From Acidobacteriota bacterium (GTDB lineage Bacteria > Acidobacteriota > Terriglobia > Terriglobales > Acidobacteriaceae), in NCBI GenBank assembly GCA_021810625.1, contig JAJZIJ010000029.1, positions 1-32,946 on the forward strand: a stretch of 32,946 bases of DNA, written 5' to 3'. Positions 1 to 9,400 of the stretch are shown one piece after another; the stretch's first letter is position 1, and every line of letters starts with the position of its first letter. The notes beneath the pieces are model-generated. The model was not told the DNA's origin, searched no databases, and saw nothing but the letters and a program-made list of their open reading frames with translations. The position numbers and the translations under genes are program-made.

Positions 1-470
1 ATGGAGCGGGCGCGGCCTTGTGCATCCAGCTCGACGACACCGTAACGTTCTGGATCTTGCACGGAGTAGGCGAAGACCGTGGCTCCCTGCTCCCGCGCAA
101 CAGCGTTGCGAAATATCTGGGGCAGATCGTGTCCATAGAAAATGTTGTCTCCCAAAATGAGAGCCGAGCGCTGGCCGCCAATAAATTTTTCGCCAATCAA
201 AAATGCTTGCGCCAGTCCCTTGGGTTCCGGCTGCACGGCGTATTGAAACTCCAGCCCCCATTGTTCTCCGGTGCCGAGCAATTCTTGAAAACGCGGTGTA
301 TCCGCAGGCGTGGAGATGATAAGTATCTCTCGAATCCCAGCCAGCATCAGCGTCGAGAGTGGGTAGTAGATCAGCGGCTTGTCGTAGACGGGCAAGAGCT
401 GCTTGGACGTTGCATGGGTAACAGGATAAAGTCGCGTGCCGGAGCCGCCCGCTAGAATTATGCCTCGCAT
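1..470 (-). CDS. rmlA: Glucose-1-phosphate thymidylyltransferase RmlA (C-terminus cut by window edge)
   Basis: Catalyses dTTP + glucose-1-phosphate to dTDP-glucose, the first step of dTDP-L-rhamnose synthesis, in the cytoplasm. The reading frame starts at the ATG complementary to 468-470 and runs off the left edge, giving about 156 N-terminal residues. Visible motifs are the nucleotide-binding loop [11 protein letters not shown] (residues 6-16), then [11 protein letters not shown] shortly after, and later [12 protein letters not shown], all hallmark RmlA stretches. The start codon lies inside the end of rmlB (13-bp overlap), so the two are almost certainly translationally coupled and co-transcribed, rmlB first. 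The C-terminal half and any downstream rmlD are outside the window. The family call is very secure; only the 3' end is unknown. Confidence 0.96.
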   Translation of the reverse strand, partial: MRGIILAGGSGTRLYPVTHATSKQLLPVYDKPLIYYPLSTLMLAGIREILIISTPADTPRFQELLGTGEQWGLEFQYAVQPEPKGLAQAFLIGEKFIGGQRSALILGDNIFYGHDLPQIFRNAVAREQGATVFAYSVQDPERYGVVELDAQGRARS

Positions 471-1546
471 GCTGCGCCTCGCGTTTGGTAATTGTCCTGC
501 ATCCACTGTTGGTACGCGCCGCTGGTTACATCTTCGACCCAGGCCGGATGCTCCAGATACCATTGCACAGTTTTGCGAAGCCCACTCTCGAAATTTTCTC
601 TGGCGCGCCAACCGAGTTTCCGCTCCAGCTTGTCGGCATTGATGGCATAGCGGCGGTCGTGTCCGGGACGGTCTTTTACATACGAGATGAGCTTGGCATG
701 AGGAGCGTGCGCGGAGTTGGGACGCAGTTCATCCAGCAGCGTGCAGATGGCTTCCACCACGCTGCGGTTGCTGCGCTCGTTGCGTCCACCAATGTTGTAG
801 GTTTCTCCGGGCAGGCCGCGCTCCAGAACCAGCCGCAGCGCCGCGCAATGGTCGCCAACGTAGAGCCAATCGCGCACATTGCTGCCATCACCATAGATGG
901 GCAGCGATTTGCCAGCCAGCGCATGAGTAATCATCAGCGGAATCATTTTTTCTGGAAACTGATATGGCCCGTAATTGTTGGAGCAGTTGGTGATGATGGC
1001 GGGCAGCCCATAGGTATGCACATAGGCGCGCACCAGATGATCCGATGCGGCCTTCGATGCAGCATAGGGGCTATTCGGCGCATACGGCGTTGTCTCAGAA
1101 AATGCGGGATCGCTGGCGTTGAGCGAACCGTAGACCTCATCCGTGGAGATGTGGAGGAAACGAAATTGTTGCCGCTCGGATTCAGCGAGCTGCGCATAAT
1201 AGGCGCGGGCCGCTTCCAGCAGGAGGAAGGTGCCGCGAATGTTAGTTTCCAAAAACGCCTCTGGGCTGACGATGGAGCGATCCACATGGCTCTCGGCGGC
1301 AAAATGGAAAATCGCTCGTGGGCGATGCTCGCGCAATGCCTGATCGACGGCAGCGCGGTCGCAGATGTCGCCGTGGACAAAACGATACTCTGGACGCTTG
1401 GAGATGGATTCCAAGTTGTGCAGATTGCCCGCGTAGGTGAGCTTGTCGAAGTTGACCAGCGGCGAAGACGAAGCCACAAACCAGTCAAGGATGAAGTTGG
1501 AGCCGATAAAGCCTGCTCCTCCGGTTACGAAAATAGGATGATGCAT
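458..1546 (-). CDS. rmlB: dTDP-glucose 4,6-dehydratase RmlB
   Basis: Converts dTDP-glucose to dTDP-4-keto-6-deoxyglucose with bound NAD+, the second step of the dTDP-rhamnose pathway. It is a short-chain dehydrogenase/reductase-fold protein of about 362 residues, normal for RmlB. Visible motifs are the Rossmann loop [12 protein letters not shown] at the N-terminus, STDEVYG, and the catalytic YAASK (YxxxK). [11 protein letters not shown] is also typical. I place the start at 1546, because the dehydratase sequence begins there ([10 protein letters not shown]). An in-frame ATG 15 codons upstream (1591) would add a basic, non-conserved leader. The gene overlaps the start of rmlA by 13 bp and is divergent from rmlC, so the short gap to rmlC probably contains promoters for both directions. 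Confidence 0.96.
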   Translation of the reverse strand: MHHPIFVTGGAGFIGSNFILDWFVASSSPLVNFDKLTYAGNLHNLESISKRPEYRFVHGDICDRAAVDQALREHRPRAIFHFAAESHVDRSIVSPEAFLETNIRGTFLLLEAARAYYAQLAESERQQFRFLHISTDEVYGSLNASDPAFSETTPYAPNSPYAASKAASDHLVRAYVHTYGLPAIITNCSNNYGPYQFPEKMIPLMITHALAGKSLPIYGDGSNVRDWLYVGDHCAALRLVLERGLPGETYNIGGRNERSNRSVVEAICTLLDELRPNSAHAPHAKLISYVKDRPGHDRRYAINADKLERKLGWRARENFESGLRKTVQWYLEHPAWVEDVTSGAYQQWMQDNYQTRGAACEA

Positions 1547-1604
1547 CGGGATCAATGACCTGCCTGATGGAACACAATGGTGTCGTTGCACGGTGCCTGA
1601 CGCT

Positions 1605-1634
1605 TTTAGTGTACCGGACGCTCTCCCTTATGAT
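1605..1634 (+). promoter_or_regulatory. Weak candidate promoter for rmlC
   Basis: In the rmlB-rmlC divergent gap there is a good -10 match, TATGAT at 1629-1634, preceded 18 bp upstream by a poor -35 (TTTAGT at 1605-1610). This would start transcription about 45 bp before the rmlC ATG. It is only pattern-based, and only the -10 is convincing. Confidence 0.22.
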
Positions 1635-1687
1635 GTAGCCGGGGAAGGTGGCGGATTCGCTAAAGGGGTCTTCGCTAGAATCAAGAG

Positions 1688-2233
1688 ATGGAAATTATTG
1701 AGACAAACTTGCCCGGAGTGTTGCGCCTGCGTCCGCGACGTTTTGCCGACGAACGTGGATGGTTCATGGAGACATGGAACGAGAAGAGTTTTCAGAGGCT
1801 GGGGCTGCCGACGAAATTCAAGCAGGACAATCAATCACGCTCTTACAAAAATGTGTTGCGAGGACTGCATTACCAAATTCAGCAGCCGCAGGGAAAGTTG
1901 ATTCGCGTTGTTCAAGGGAAAATTTTCGACGTGGCCGTGGATATCCGACGCAGTTCCTCTGCGTTTGGAAGGTGGGTGGGTGTCGAGCTGGATGCGGAGA
2001 CCGGCGACATGCTCTGGATTCCGGCTGGCTTCGCCCACGGATTCCTGGTGCTGTCGGACACTGCGGATGTTCTGTACAAAGCGACGGATTTTTATTGTCC
2101 GCCGGGGGAGCGCACAATCCTATGGAATGATCCGGCGCTGCACATTGCATGGCCGACAAACGGCGCGCCCCTTGTCTCCGCGAAAGATGCCCAAGGCGCG
2201 ATGCTGGATGCCGCAGAGTTGCCGGAATCGTAG
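1688..2233 (+). CDS. rmlC: dTDP-4-dehydrorhamnose 3,5-epimerase RmlC
   Basis: Epimerises C3 and C5 of dTDP-4-keto-6-deoxyglucose, the third step of dTDP-L-rhamnose synthesis. The 181-residue length is typical for this cupin-fold enzyme. Diagnostic segments are RRFADERGWFMETW near the N-terminus, SRSYKNVLRGLHYQ (the His is the family's catalytic base), PQGKLIRVVQG, and IPAGFAHGFLVLSD. It is transcribed divergently from rmlB/rmlA, so the pathway genes here are split between two transcripts. It is convergent with the Wzz-like gene, with only 6 bp between the two stop codons and no obvious terminator hairpin. The reductase rmlD, needed to finish dTDP-rhamnose, is not in the window. Confidence 0.95.
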   Translation: MEIIETNLPGVLRLRPRRFADERGWFMETWNEKSFQRLGLPTKFKQDNQSRSYKNVLRGLHYQIQQPQGKLIRVVQGKIFDVAVDIRRSSSAFGRWVGVELDAETGDMLWIPAGFAHGFLVLSDTADVLYKATDFYCPPGERTILWNDPALHIAWPTNGAPLVSAKDAQGAMLDAAELPES

Positions 2234-2239
2234 CCTGTC

Positions 2240-3508
2240 CTACGAGCGCAGGCGAAGGGCCGCGCGCAGTTCTCGTAACTTGAACGCTTGTTCTGGATTG
2301 GTCTCCCAGTTTCGATACGCCGCCTGCAAAATGACCCAGAACGAGGCGAAGAGCACGCCAAGAATTGCCGCCAGAATTGTCAGGAGCGCGCGGGGCGGCC
2401 AGGATTTTCGATCCGGCACCAAGGCTGGATCGACAACCTGAACAACCTCGCCCGCTTTGGCTTCATCCACCTTGGCAATTTCGTACTGCCGCGCCAGCAG
2501 TTCAAACAGTGTTTCGTGGTAGCGCACATCGCGCATCTTGCGAATGTACTCCAAACTGGCCGCTGGAACCTTCGAGGTGGGAAGCTCGACATCGTCCTGC
2601 ATTCCCGTTCCACGAGGATTGCCTTTTTCAAGGCTGGCCAATTGCGATTCCAGTCCGGCGATCTGTGTTTGCAGCAGGATCACTTCGGGATTTTGCTCTG
2701 TTGCCGAGGCTTCCAATCCCTGGAGTTGTACCTGGCTGGCGGCAATCTGCGCGCGAAGCTGGGCGATGCTCATGATTGTGGCCTGAGCCTGGCCCGCAGG
2801 TTGGATAATGCCGGTCTTACGCTCCGTCTCTGCCAATGCAATCTCGGCATCGGCAAGCCTGTTTTTTTCCTGTTCCATCTGCTGCTCAAAAAAGAGACGG
2901 CGCTGGCCTGCCTCGGATATGGCCAGATGTCCCATCAGAGAATGCAGTTCTTCCACGTAGGCATTGGCGATATCGGCTGCGCGTTTCGGATCATGGTCTT
3001 CGACGGCGATGCTCATCATGCCGCTTTTTTCGGAAACAATCTTAGTGTTGCTTTTAAGTTCCTTGCGCGTTTCGCTGCGCAGTTTTTTCTTGTACAACTG
3101 CTGCAAATGAAAGCGCTGGATCAGGGCATCAGCAATGCTTTCGCTCTGCAACAGGCCGATGTACAGATCGTCGGGATTCTTGAGTCCCAGCGCGGAAGCT
3201 GCGCCGCCGCCGCCTGCCAGAGCCGAAAGCGCGCCCAGTTGCGCCAGGGGCGAACTGGATTTTTGCGGCGGCATGATGACAACTTTTGCGGTGAAAGTTG
3301 GCTTCATGATGAGTGTTGTCGCCAGAGTGACGACAGCCAGAATCAGTCCGCTGAGCGCAATAAATCGCTTGCGACGAGCCAGCAGTACGCCCAGTTCCAG
3401 CAGATCAACGGTGTCTTCCGCTGCTGGATCAAATTGGACAGCGGACATTGCCATTGTGCGGGAGGGGGCGCTATTCGCGGATTCCACGTCCATGTCCATT
3501 GACATCAT
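2240..3508 (-). CDS. Wzz/GumC-type polysaccharide chain-length determinant
   Basis: Inner-membrane polysaccharide co-polymerase expected to control chain length and work with the outer-membrane exporter encoded just upstream. The ~420 residues have the usual layout: a cytoplasmic N-terminus, TM1 at about residues 50-70, a long periplasmic region with coiled-coil-like segments (RLADAEIALAETERK, then a second helix around residues 260-290), and TM2 near 373-395 preceded by the proline-rich SWPPRA motif. It ends soon after TM2, so there is no C-terminal tyrosine-kinase domain as in Wzc. The gene follows the SLBB exporter by 14 bp. The start is uncertain: ATGs sit at 3508, 3505 and 3499, and the AAGG just before 3508 is best spaced for the ATG at 3499. 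Confidence 0.88.
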   Translation of the reverse strand: MMSMDMDVESANSAPSRTMAMSAVQFDPAAEDTVDLLELGVLLARRKRFIALSGLILAVVTLATTLIMKPTFTAKVVIMPPQKSSSPLAQLGALSALAGGGGAASALGLKNPDDLYIGLLQSESIADALIQRFHLQQLYKKKLRSETRKELKSNTKIVSEKSGMMSIAVEDHDPKRAADIANAYVEELHSLMGHLAISEAGQRRLFFEQQMEQEKNRLADAEIALAETERKTGIIQPAGQAQATIMSIAQLRAQIAASQVQLQGLEASATEQNPEVILLQTQIAGLESQLASLEKGNPRGTGMQDDVELPTSKVPAASLEYIRKMRDVRYHETLFELLARQYEIAKVDEAKAGEVVQVVDPALVPDRKSWPPRALLTILAAILGVLFASFWVILQAAYRNWETNPEQAFKLRELRAALRLRS

Positions 3509-3522
3509 CCTTGTGTTCGCAT

Positions 3523-6366
3523 CTATAGACCCGCAAAGCCCAAGAAGGCTATGCCCGTGGCAAAGGTGCCAAATCCAAGCAGAACCTGCGACCAGTCAGT
3601 TAGACCGCGGAGCAGCGTCGTTTTGTTGACATTATCTGGAACCACGATCGTATCGCCAGGATACATATATTGACCGTTGAATCCCTTCGTGAACATAGAG
3701 CCGCCAGCGTATTGCTTGCTCAACACGGAACCATCGGCGCGAACGATAAATTCATACTTTCTGTCGCCGTCTCGCGTGGCCCCTCCGGCTTTCCGCAGAT
3801 AGTCCTCAACGCGCTGTCCGCGTCCGTAGAGAAACGAGTTCTGATCGTAGACGGCCCCGATAACATTCACGGTGGATGGCATGGAAGGAACAATAAAACG
3901 GTCACCATCCTCCAGCGGAAGATCGGGCAGCGCGCGGATGTTGTTGCTGTAAGGATTCAGGTTGAGCACAATGCGGCCAGAGGCTCGCATCTTGCGCAGC
4001 GTGGCGACAAGATCTTTTTGGCTCTGGACACTGGATTTCAAGGTTGTTGCCGCCGTCACATTGACAGACGTGTTGGCGGCGTTTGCAGCAGATTCCTGGA
4101 CATCATGCTCCACCTGCGTCACATAGGCATCCAGTCGGGCCTGCTGGATGCGCCGCGTGGACTCACGGAGAAGCTCCGAGCCATACAGATAGGCTTGCGG
4201 CGTCAGGCCTCCGATGCGGGCCACCAGGTGACGCAGTGTTTCTCCGGGAAGAACGCTGTAGATGCCCGCGTGAACAAACTCGCCCTCCAGTTGGACATAC
4301 TTGGTTTGCTGCGTTTGCGGTACGCGAATGTCGGCTGTCGAGAAGACCGTCACCACGTCGCCTGGTTGCAGGGGGAGATTCTGACTGGGATTATCCTTCA
4401 GGACTGCCTGCCCCAAATCGAAGGGGATCAGAGAGGTCGTCAGATTTTTCGGGTTGGTGCGCTCAATCGCGGCATAGTGCCAGTCGATGTCTGGCGCGGT
4501 ACGGATGACTTCGTTACGGATCGGAAATTGTCCCTCGGAGAAGCGATCTCCCGGCGGAAATGATTGCGACCTCGGTGTGAGACCCGCCGTTCCGGTCATC
4601 GCCGAGCCTAAAGAAGACTCGCCAATTTGATAGGCCTGCGACTGTCCCTGCTCGGGAACATAACCTTGGTATCCGCCTTGGTATCCGCCGCCTTGGTATC
4701 CGTTGCTCTGTCCTGTGCTGCCCTGTCCCGCGCTGCCAGCCACAACGTCTGTCCCGCCCCCCTGGTTGATCGGATTTCCTTGCTGGTCGTATGCCTGCGC
4801 TGCGGTAGCTGCATTCGCGCCTTGATCCTGCGACTGCGCATACGATCCAGATTGAGCTTGCATGCCCGTCGCGTTCCCCATTGCGTAGTTTCCATAGTGC
4901 TGTCCGTTGGGGAACGGGAATCGGCCTGCACCCCAATGTTGCTGCGGGTACAGGTTTTGTTGTGGCTGCGAATAGGCATTGAACAGGGGTATGTACTGCG
5001 GCGCCGGCAGTCCCAGGGCAATACGACGCTGCCAGTAGTCACGCGTAACCAGAGATTGCTTGTCGGGGATCAAATCGCGGATTGTCATACCCGCGTGCCA
5101 CGCATAGCGGCCCGGATTGGCAACATTGCCGCGCAGCGTAACGGTTTTGTCGAAGCGCGGCACCATCGAGAGAATCCGCAGGATGTCGCCATCGCGCAGC
5201 GGGGTCTGCAATCCTGTGGCATCCAGGGATAAGTCCACGGTTTCACGCGTGCCCTGGTTGCTGGTGCGATCCAACTGCGCCGTCTGCCGCGCCGCCATTG
5301 TGGACATGCCGCCTGCCAGTTTGATGGCATCTTCAGCGGTCTCGCTTCCCTTCAACTCATAAATCGCCGGCACTTGCACGCTGCCCGCAATGGCCACCAG
5401 CGGCCCCACCGGAGGAATGTAAATCACATCGCCAGAGAGTAGCGGAACATCCTTCGATGTGTCCCCCTTGAGCAAAAGGTCGTAGAGATCGAAGGTCGTA
5501 ACAACGGTGTCTCCGCGCTTAACCTGAATGTTCCGCATGGAGCCATGAACCGACGGGCCACCGGAGGCAAACAAGGCATTGACCAGCGTGCTGAGGGAGC
5601 TGACCGTGTAGCTGCCGGGGCGCTGCGCCTGTCCCACCACAAAAATCTGAATGGAGCGAAGCTGGCCCATGTTGGCGTTGATATCAAAGTTGCGGAAGAA
5701 GTGACCCAACTGGCTGCGCAGGTATCCATCGAGTTGCGAGAAGTGCAGCCCCGCGATATGCACCGCGCCGACCTGCGGAATGTAAATGTCTCCACTGCGG
5801 TCTATTGTGGCGCGAACATTGAAGCTCACCTGCCCCCAAACGCGGATCATCACCTCGTCGCCCGGCCCAAGGACGTACTGTGGCGTGACGGGGACGCGAT
5901 CCACGGGCGCGAAGGTCGTGGGAACATTCGTAAAAAGATCGGCCCCGTAGATGGGCAGCATTCGGCCCACTGCGCCAGCGACGATTCTTTGAAACTCAGT
6001 CGGTGGCTGAGGCCGAAAGTAGGGATTGTAGGTGGCGTAGGGAGAGCCATTCTGGAACTGGCTGTTGGGGCTGCGATCCACGTAGTTCGGACTACGCTGG
6101 TTCAGGCCCGGCATCGGCAGGCCAGTTCCCGGAGCCATCGGCTGCGCGCCACCTCCGTAACCATAGGTGGGCGTCGCCATGCCTCCGGCTCCAGACATAC
6201 TGGAACTGCCACTGGCGCTGCAAGCCGACGAGGAAGCATTCATCGGGTTGGCGCAATCGGTTGCGGTCGAACCGGACCCTTGATTTTGATCCGAATACTG
6301 CGCCATCGCCGCGATGGAACTGGCGAGAAGCGCGCACACGAAGAGAAGTCTGCTTATTCTTGGCAT
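3523..6366 (-). CDS. Large SLBB-domain polysaccharide export protein (Wza-like)
   Basis: Predicted periplasmic/outer-membrane exporter for capsule or exopolysaccharide. The 947-residue protein starts with a clear signal peptide (FVCALLASSIAAMAQ). A Poly_export domain follows at about residues 160-240 (YVLGPGDEVMIRVWG, DRSGDIYIPQVG), then several SLBB-type beta-grasp modules. Examples are VVGQAQRPGSYTVSSLSTLV and, near the C-terminus, VNVIGAVYDQNSFLYGRG. Around residues 460-600 there is a long low-complexity Gln/Gly/Tyr/Asn-rich insertion, which explains why it is much longer than classical Wza (~380 residues). The extreme C-terminus is hydrophobic (about 925-947). An AGGA lies about 9 nt before the ATG. 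It is probably the first gene of a two-gene operon with the Wzz-like gene. Confidence 0.9.
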   Translation of the reverse strand: MPRISRLLFVCALLASSIAAMAQYSDQNQGSGSTATDCANPMNASSSACSASGSSSMSGAGGMATPTYGYGGGAQPMAPGTGLPMPGLNQRSPNYVDRSPNSQFQNGSPYATYNPYFRPQPPTEFQRIVAGAVGRMLPIYGADLFTNVPTTFAPVDRVPVTPQYVLGPGDEVMIRVWGQVSFNVRATIDRSGDIYIPQVGAVHIAGLHFSQLDGYLRSQLGHFFRNFDINANMGQLRSIQIFVVGQAQRPGSYTVSSLSTLVNALFASGGPSVHGSMRNIQVKRGDTVVTTFDLYDLLLKGDTSKDVPLLSGDVIYIPPVGPLVAIAGSVQVPAIYELKGSETAEDAIKLAGGMSTMAARQTAQLDRTSNQGTRETVDLSLDATGLQTPLRDGDILRILSMVPRFDKTVTLRGNVANPGRYAWHAGMTIRDLIPDKQSLVTRDYWQRRIALGLPAPQYIPLFNAYSQPQQNLYPQQHWGAGRFPFPNGQHYGNYAMGNATGMQAQSGSYAQSQDQGANAATAAQAYDQQGNPINQGGGTDVVAGSAGQGSTGQSNGYQGGGYQGGYQGYVPEQGQSQAYQIGESSLGSAMTGTAGLTPRSQSFPPGDRFSEGQFPIRNEVIRTAPDIDWHYAAIERTNPKNLTTSLIPFDLGQAVLKDNPSQNLPLQPGDVVTVFSTADIRVPQTQQTKYVQLEGEFVHAGIYSVLPGETLRHLVARIGGLTPQAYLYGSELLRESTRRIQQARLDAYVTQVEHDVQESAANAANTSVNVTAATTLKSSVQSQKDLVATLRKMRASGRIVLNLNPYSNNIRALPDLPLEDGDRFIVPSMPSTVNVIGAVYDQNSFLYGRGQRVEDYLRKAGGATRDGDRKYEFIVRADGSVLSKQYAGGSMFTKGFNGQYMYPGDTIVVPDNVNKTTLLRGLTDWSQVLLGFGTFATGIAFLGFAGL
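4664..4702. repeat. Three copies of a 12-bp in-frame repeat
   Basis: The unit CCTTGGTATCCG occurs at 4664-4675, 4676-4687 and 4691-4702; a CCG triplet separates the second and third copies. On the coding (minus) strand it gives a YQGG/YQGGG-like tract inside the low-complexity insertion of the SLBB exporter. Because unit and spacer are multiples of three, copy number could change without breaking the frame. Confidence 0.85.
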
Positions 6367-6492
6367 CGTAGACAGTCCTAGTGTAAACGTTCTACAGGAA
6401 AAAGCATTGCAAGAAAGCCCATTCCGGAATAAATTTCCACATCGGCGGTTGCTGCGGCATGGACAGGCCCGAAATTCCGACGCAATTGGAGA
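6367..6492. other. Short intergenic region upstream of the exporter operon
   Basis: These 126 bp separate two minus-strand genes: the giant ASH protein ends on the right side and the SLBB exporter starts on the left side. The segment should hold the end of the first transcript and the promoter of the exporter operon. I could not find a convincing -35/-10 pair or a hairpin followed by a T-run on the minus strand. Confidence 0.4.
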
Positions 6493-9400
6493 TCATTGCA
6501 CCGTCAGGGTCAGGGTGACGCTCTTCGCAAGGCCGCCCGCGCTGGCCGTGACCGTCAGGGTATAGGTGCCGGGCGGCGTTGCCGAGGAGAGGGGCAAAGG
6601 ATTGGTTGCGGCGTTCGCTCCAAGAAGCCCGCCACCCACGCCACACGCCAGCGTATTGCCCAAAAGCGCCAACAGAAGTCCCAGCCAGATTCCATGCTGC
6701 CAGCGGCGCGGTAACGCACGCCTTCTCTGGCGCAGCCATGCCAGAGGAGCAATGCCCAGCAGCAGTAGCCATCGGGCATTCCAATCCAATCCGGCGCTGC
6801 GCGCCTGGAGGTTCGTCAGCGCGAGACCAGCCTGCGCGGAAGCTCCTGCGCTGGCTGCCACGGTGCTGGTGCCAGTTGACACATTGACAGTAATGACCGC
6901 CGGAGCCGTCAAGGAGGGAGATGCCGGATTGATGCTGCAAGTGGCATCCAGCGGCAGGTTGGTGCAACGCAGGCTGGCCGTGCCTGCCGAACCATTCACG
7001 GGAGTCAGGTCGAGAAGATAGCTGGCGGTAGCCCCGCTGGCTACGCTCGCCGACGTGGAACTACTCGGAGAGAGTGCAAAGTCGATGCCCGTGCCGCTCA
7101 GTGCGACCTGCAAGGTTCCGGCGTTGGCGGTGACGACCGTCAGCAGGCCGCTAGCCGCGCCCACCGCCGTGGGATCAAAGACCACTTGCAGGGCACAACT
7201 GGTTCCCGATGCCAGAGAAGTTGCACAGTTGCTGCTCTGGCTGAAGGGGCCAGTGATAGAGATGGAGAGTACCGTCAACGTACCGCTGCTGCCATTCGCC
7301 AGCACCAGCGATTGCGGCGCGGTTGCAAGGTGGATGCCAGAGATGCCAAAGTTCAACGCGGAGGGAGTGACCGCGACGCTTCCTAAGACTCCTGTTCCTG
7401 TGAGCGGGACGACCTGCGTTCGATTGCTATCGCTGACGAGGATCGTTCCGGTCTGCGGCCCTGTCCCCAGCGGCTCAAAGGTGACGGAGATGATGCAGTT
7501 GGTGCCGGGAGCCAGCGACGTTCCGCAGGTGGTGGTGATGGGGAAATCTGTGCTGCTGGATTGAATGCTCACTCCAGTCAGCAAGCTTGAGACATGGTTG
7601 CTCAGTGTGATGATTTGCGCGACGCTTACGGTTCCCATCGTCTGCGCGGCAAAGCTGAGGGACAAGGGAGAAAGGTTATCACTCGCAGGCGTTTCTGCCG
7701 AGCCGTTCAGCGCTACTACTTGCGTGCGCTTGGCATCGGTCACATCCAGTTGCCCGGTCGCGTTGCCCGCCGTCTGCGGCGTGTACGTGACGGTGATATT
7801 GCAGGTCGAGTGTGCAGCCAGCACGGTGCCGCAAGTGCTCGTCTGCGCGAATCCAGCGCCCAGTATTTGCAGCGTGATCGCGTTCAGCGCCACGTTGCCG
7901 GAGTTGGTGAGTGTGATCGTCTGCGGCGGCGCGGAGAATCCCAGCACCGTTGCCGGAAACGTGAGCGAGGTCGCTGAGAGCGTGTCCGTTGGCGGAGCCA
8001 GTCCGGTTCCGCTGAGCGTAACCGTCTGGGAGCGCAAAATATCGGTGACGGTGATCGCGCCTGTCTCCGGCCCCGTGGCATGGGGAGTGTAGGTTACGGT
8101 CAGGGTGCAGGAGGATTGCGCGTTCAGCGTGTAGCTGCAACCATTCACGACGGTGAAATCCCCGTTGACCTGCACCTGAATCGCCGTCAGCGGCGCACTT
8201 CCGCTGTTGGTTAGAGTCACCGTTTGCGGCGCGCTGGAGGTAAATTCCAAGGTTGGCGCAAAGCTCAACGACAGCGGAGCCAGGGTATCTGTCGCCGAAG
8301 TCGCGCCACTTCCGCTCAGGGAAACGGTCTGCGTGCCCTGCGCCGTCACCACGGTCAGCACACCGCTGGCTGGCCCGGCCTGCGTGGGCGTAAAGATGAT
8401 GGCCAGCGTGCATCCAGACTGCGCGGCCAGCGTGCTGCCGCAGGTATTGGTTTGGATGGCAAAGCTCCCCGTCACGCTCTCTGAGGTCAGCGATACCGAA
8501 GCGCCTCCCGTATTGCTGATGGTCAACTGCTGCGCCGAGGACGTTGTGTTCAGCACCTGCCCGCCAAAGCTGAGCATTGTCGGAGTCAGCGTGATTTGCG
8601 GCGCGGCCACGCCCGTTCCTGTCAGGCTCACCGTCTGCTGGCCGCCGATGACATTGGCGAAGACCGTCAGCACGCCCGTTCTCGTTCCCGTCGCCGTGGG
8701 CGCAAAGATCACCTGCGCCTGGCAGCTTCCACCGGGCGCGACTGTGCCCACGCAGTTGTCCGTCTCGCTAAAGTCGCCACTGGCGCTGACGCTGGAGATG
8801 ACAAGCGCGACCGTCCCGGAGTTGGTCACGGTTACGGTTTGCGGCGCGCTGGCCGTCTGCTGCGCCTGATTGCCGAAGGTCAACGCTGTCGGAGCCAGCG
8901 TCATCGTGGCCAGCGTTGCGCCACTCAGCAGGGGAATCTGCCAGATGCCGCGGCCATAGGTTCCCACGCGCAAATACGCCGCGCTGCCCACGGAGATAGC
9001 CGACAGCGCCACCGCAGGCGAGCGCGGCAATCCGGTGCCCAGCGTATTCCAGCACTGGTTGCCGCTCTGCGCGCACAGGCTGACATTTTCCGTGACAAAC
9101 ACGCCGCCGTCGCTGGCCGCATACACAATGTTGGCGTTGTTCGGATCGACCAGAACCGCGTCCAGCGGCAGGTTGGGCAGGTTTTGCGTGATGTTGTTCC
9201 AGTGCGCGCCGCCATCGGTCGATTGGTAGAGATGCGGCACGTTGAAGCCTTGAATCGCCGCGTAGATGGTCATGCCCGTGGCATCGTGCGGGTCGGCGTA
9301 CAGCGAGGACACGTCAAAAAACTGCGGGTTGAAGACCGATTGATAGGACGTGTCATTCACCACGGGCGAGTAGGCCAGATCGACCCACGGCGTTGTGCCG

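Noticed and set aside
485-1558. 357-codon open frame on the plus strand
   Set aside because: Lies wholly antisense to rmlB, whose motifs are unmistakable; the translated sequence has no recognisable features.
2234-2239. Bidirectional terminator between rmlC and the Wzz-like gene
   Set aside because: Only 6 bp lie between the stops and no stem-loop with a T-run is visible.
2288-3502. 404-codon open frame on the plus strand
   Set aside because: Antisense to the Wzz-like gene, with composition typical of a shadow frame.
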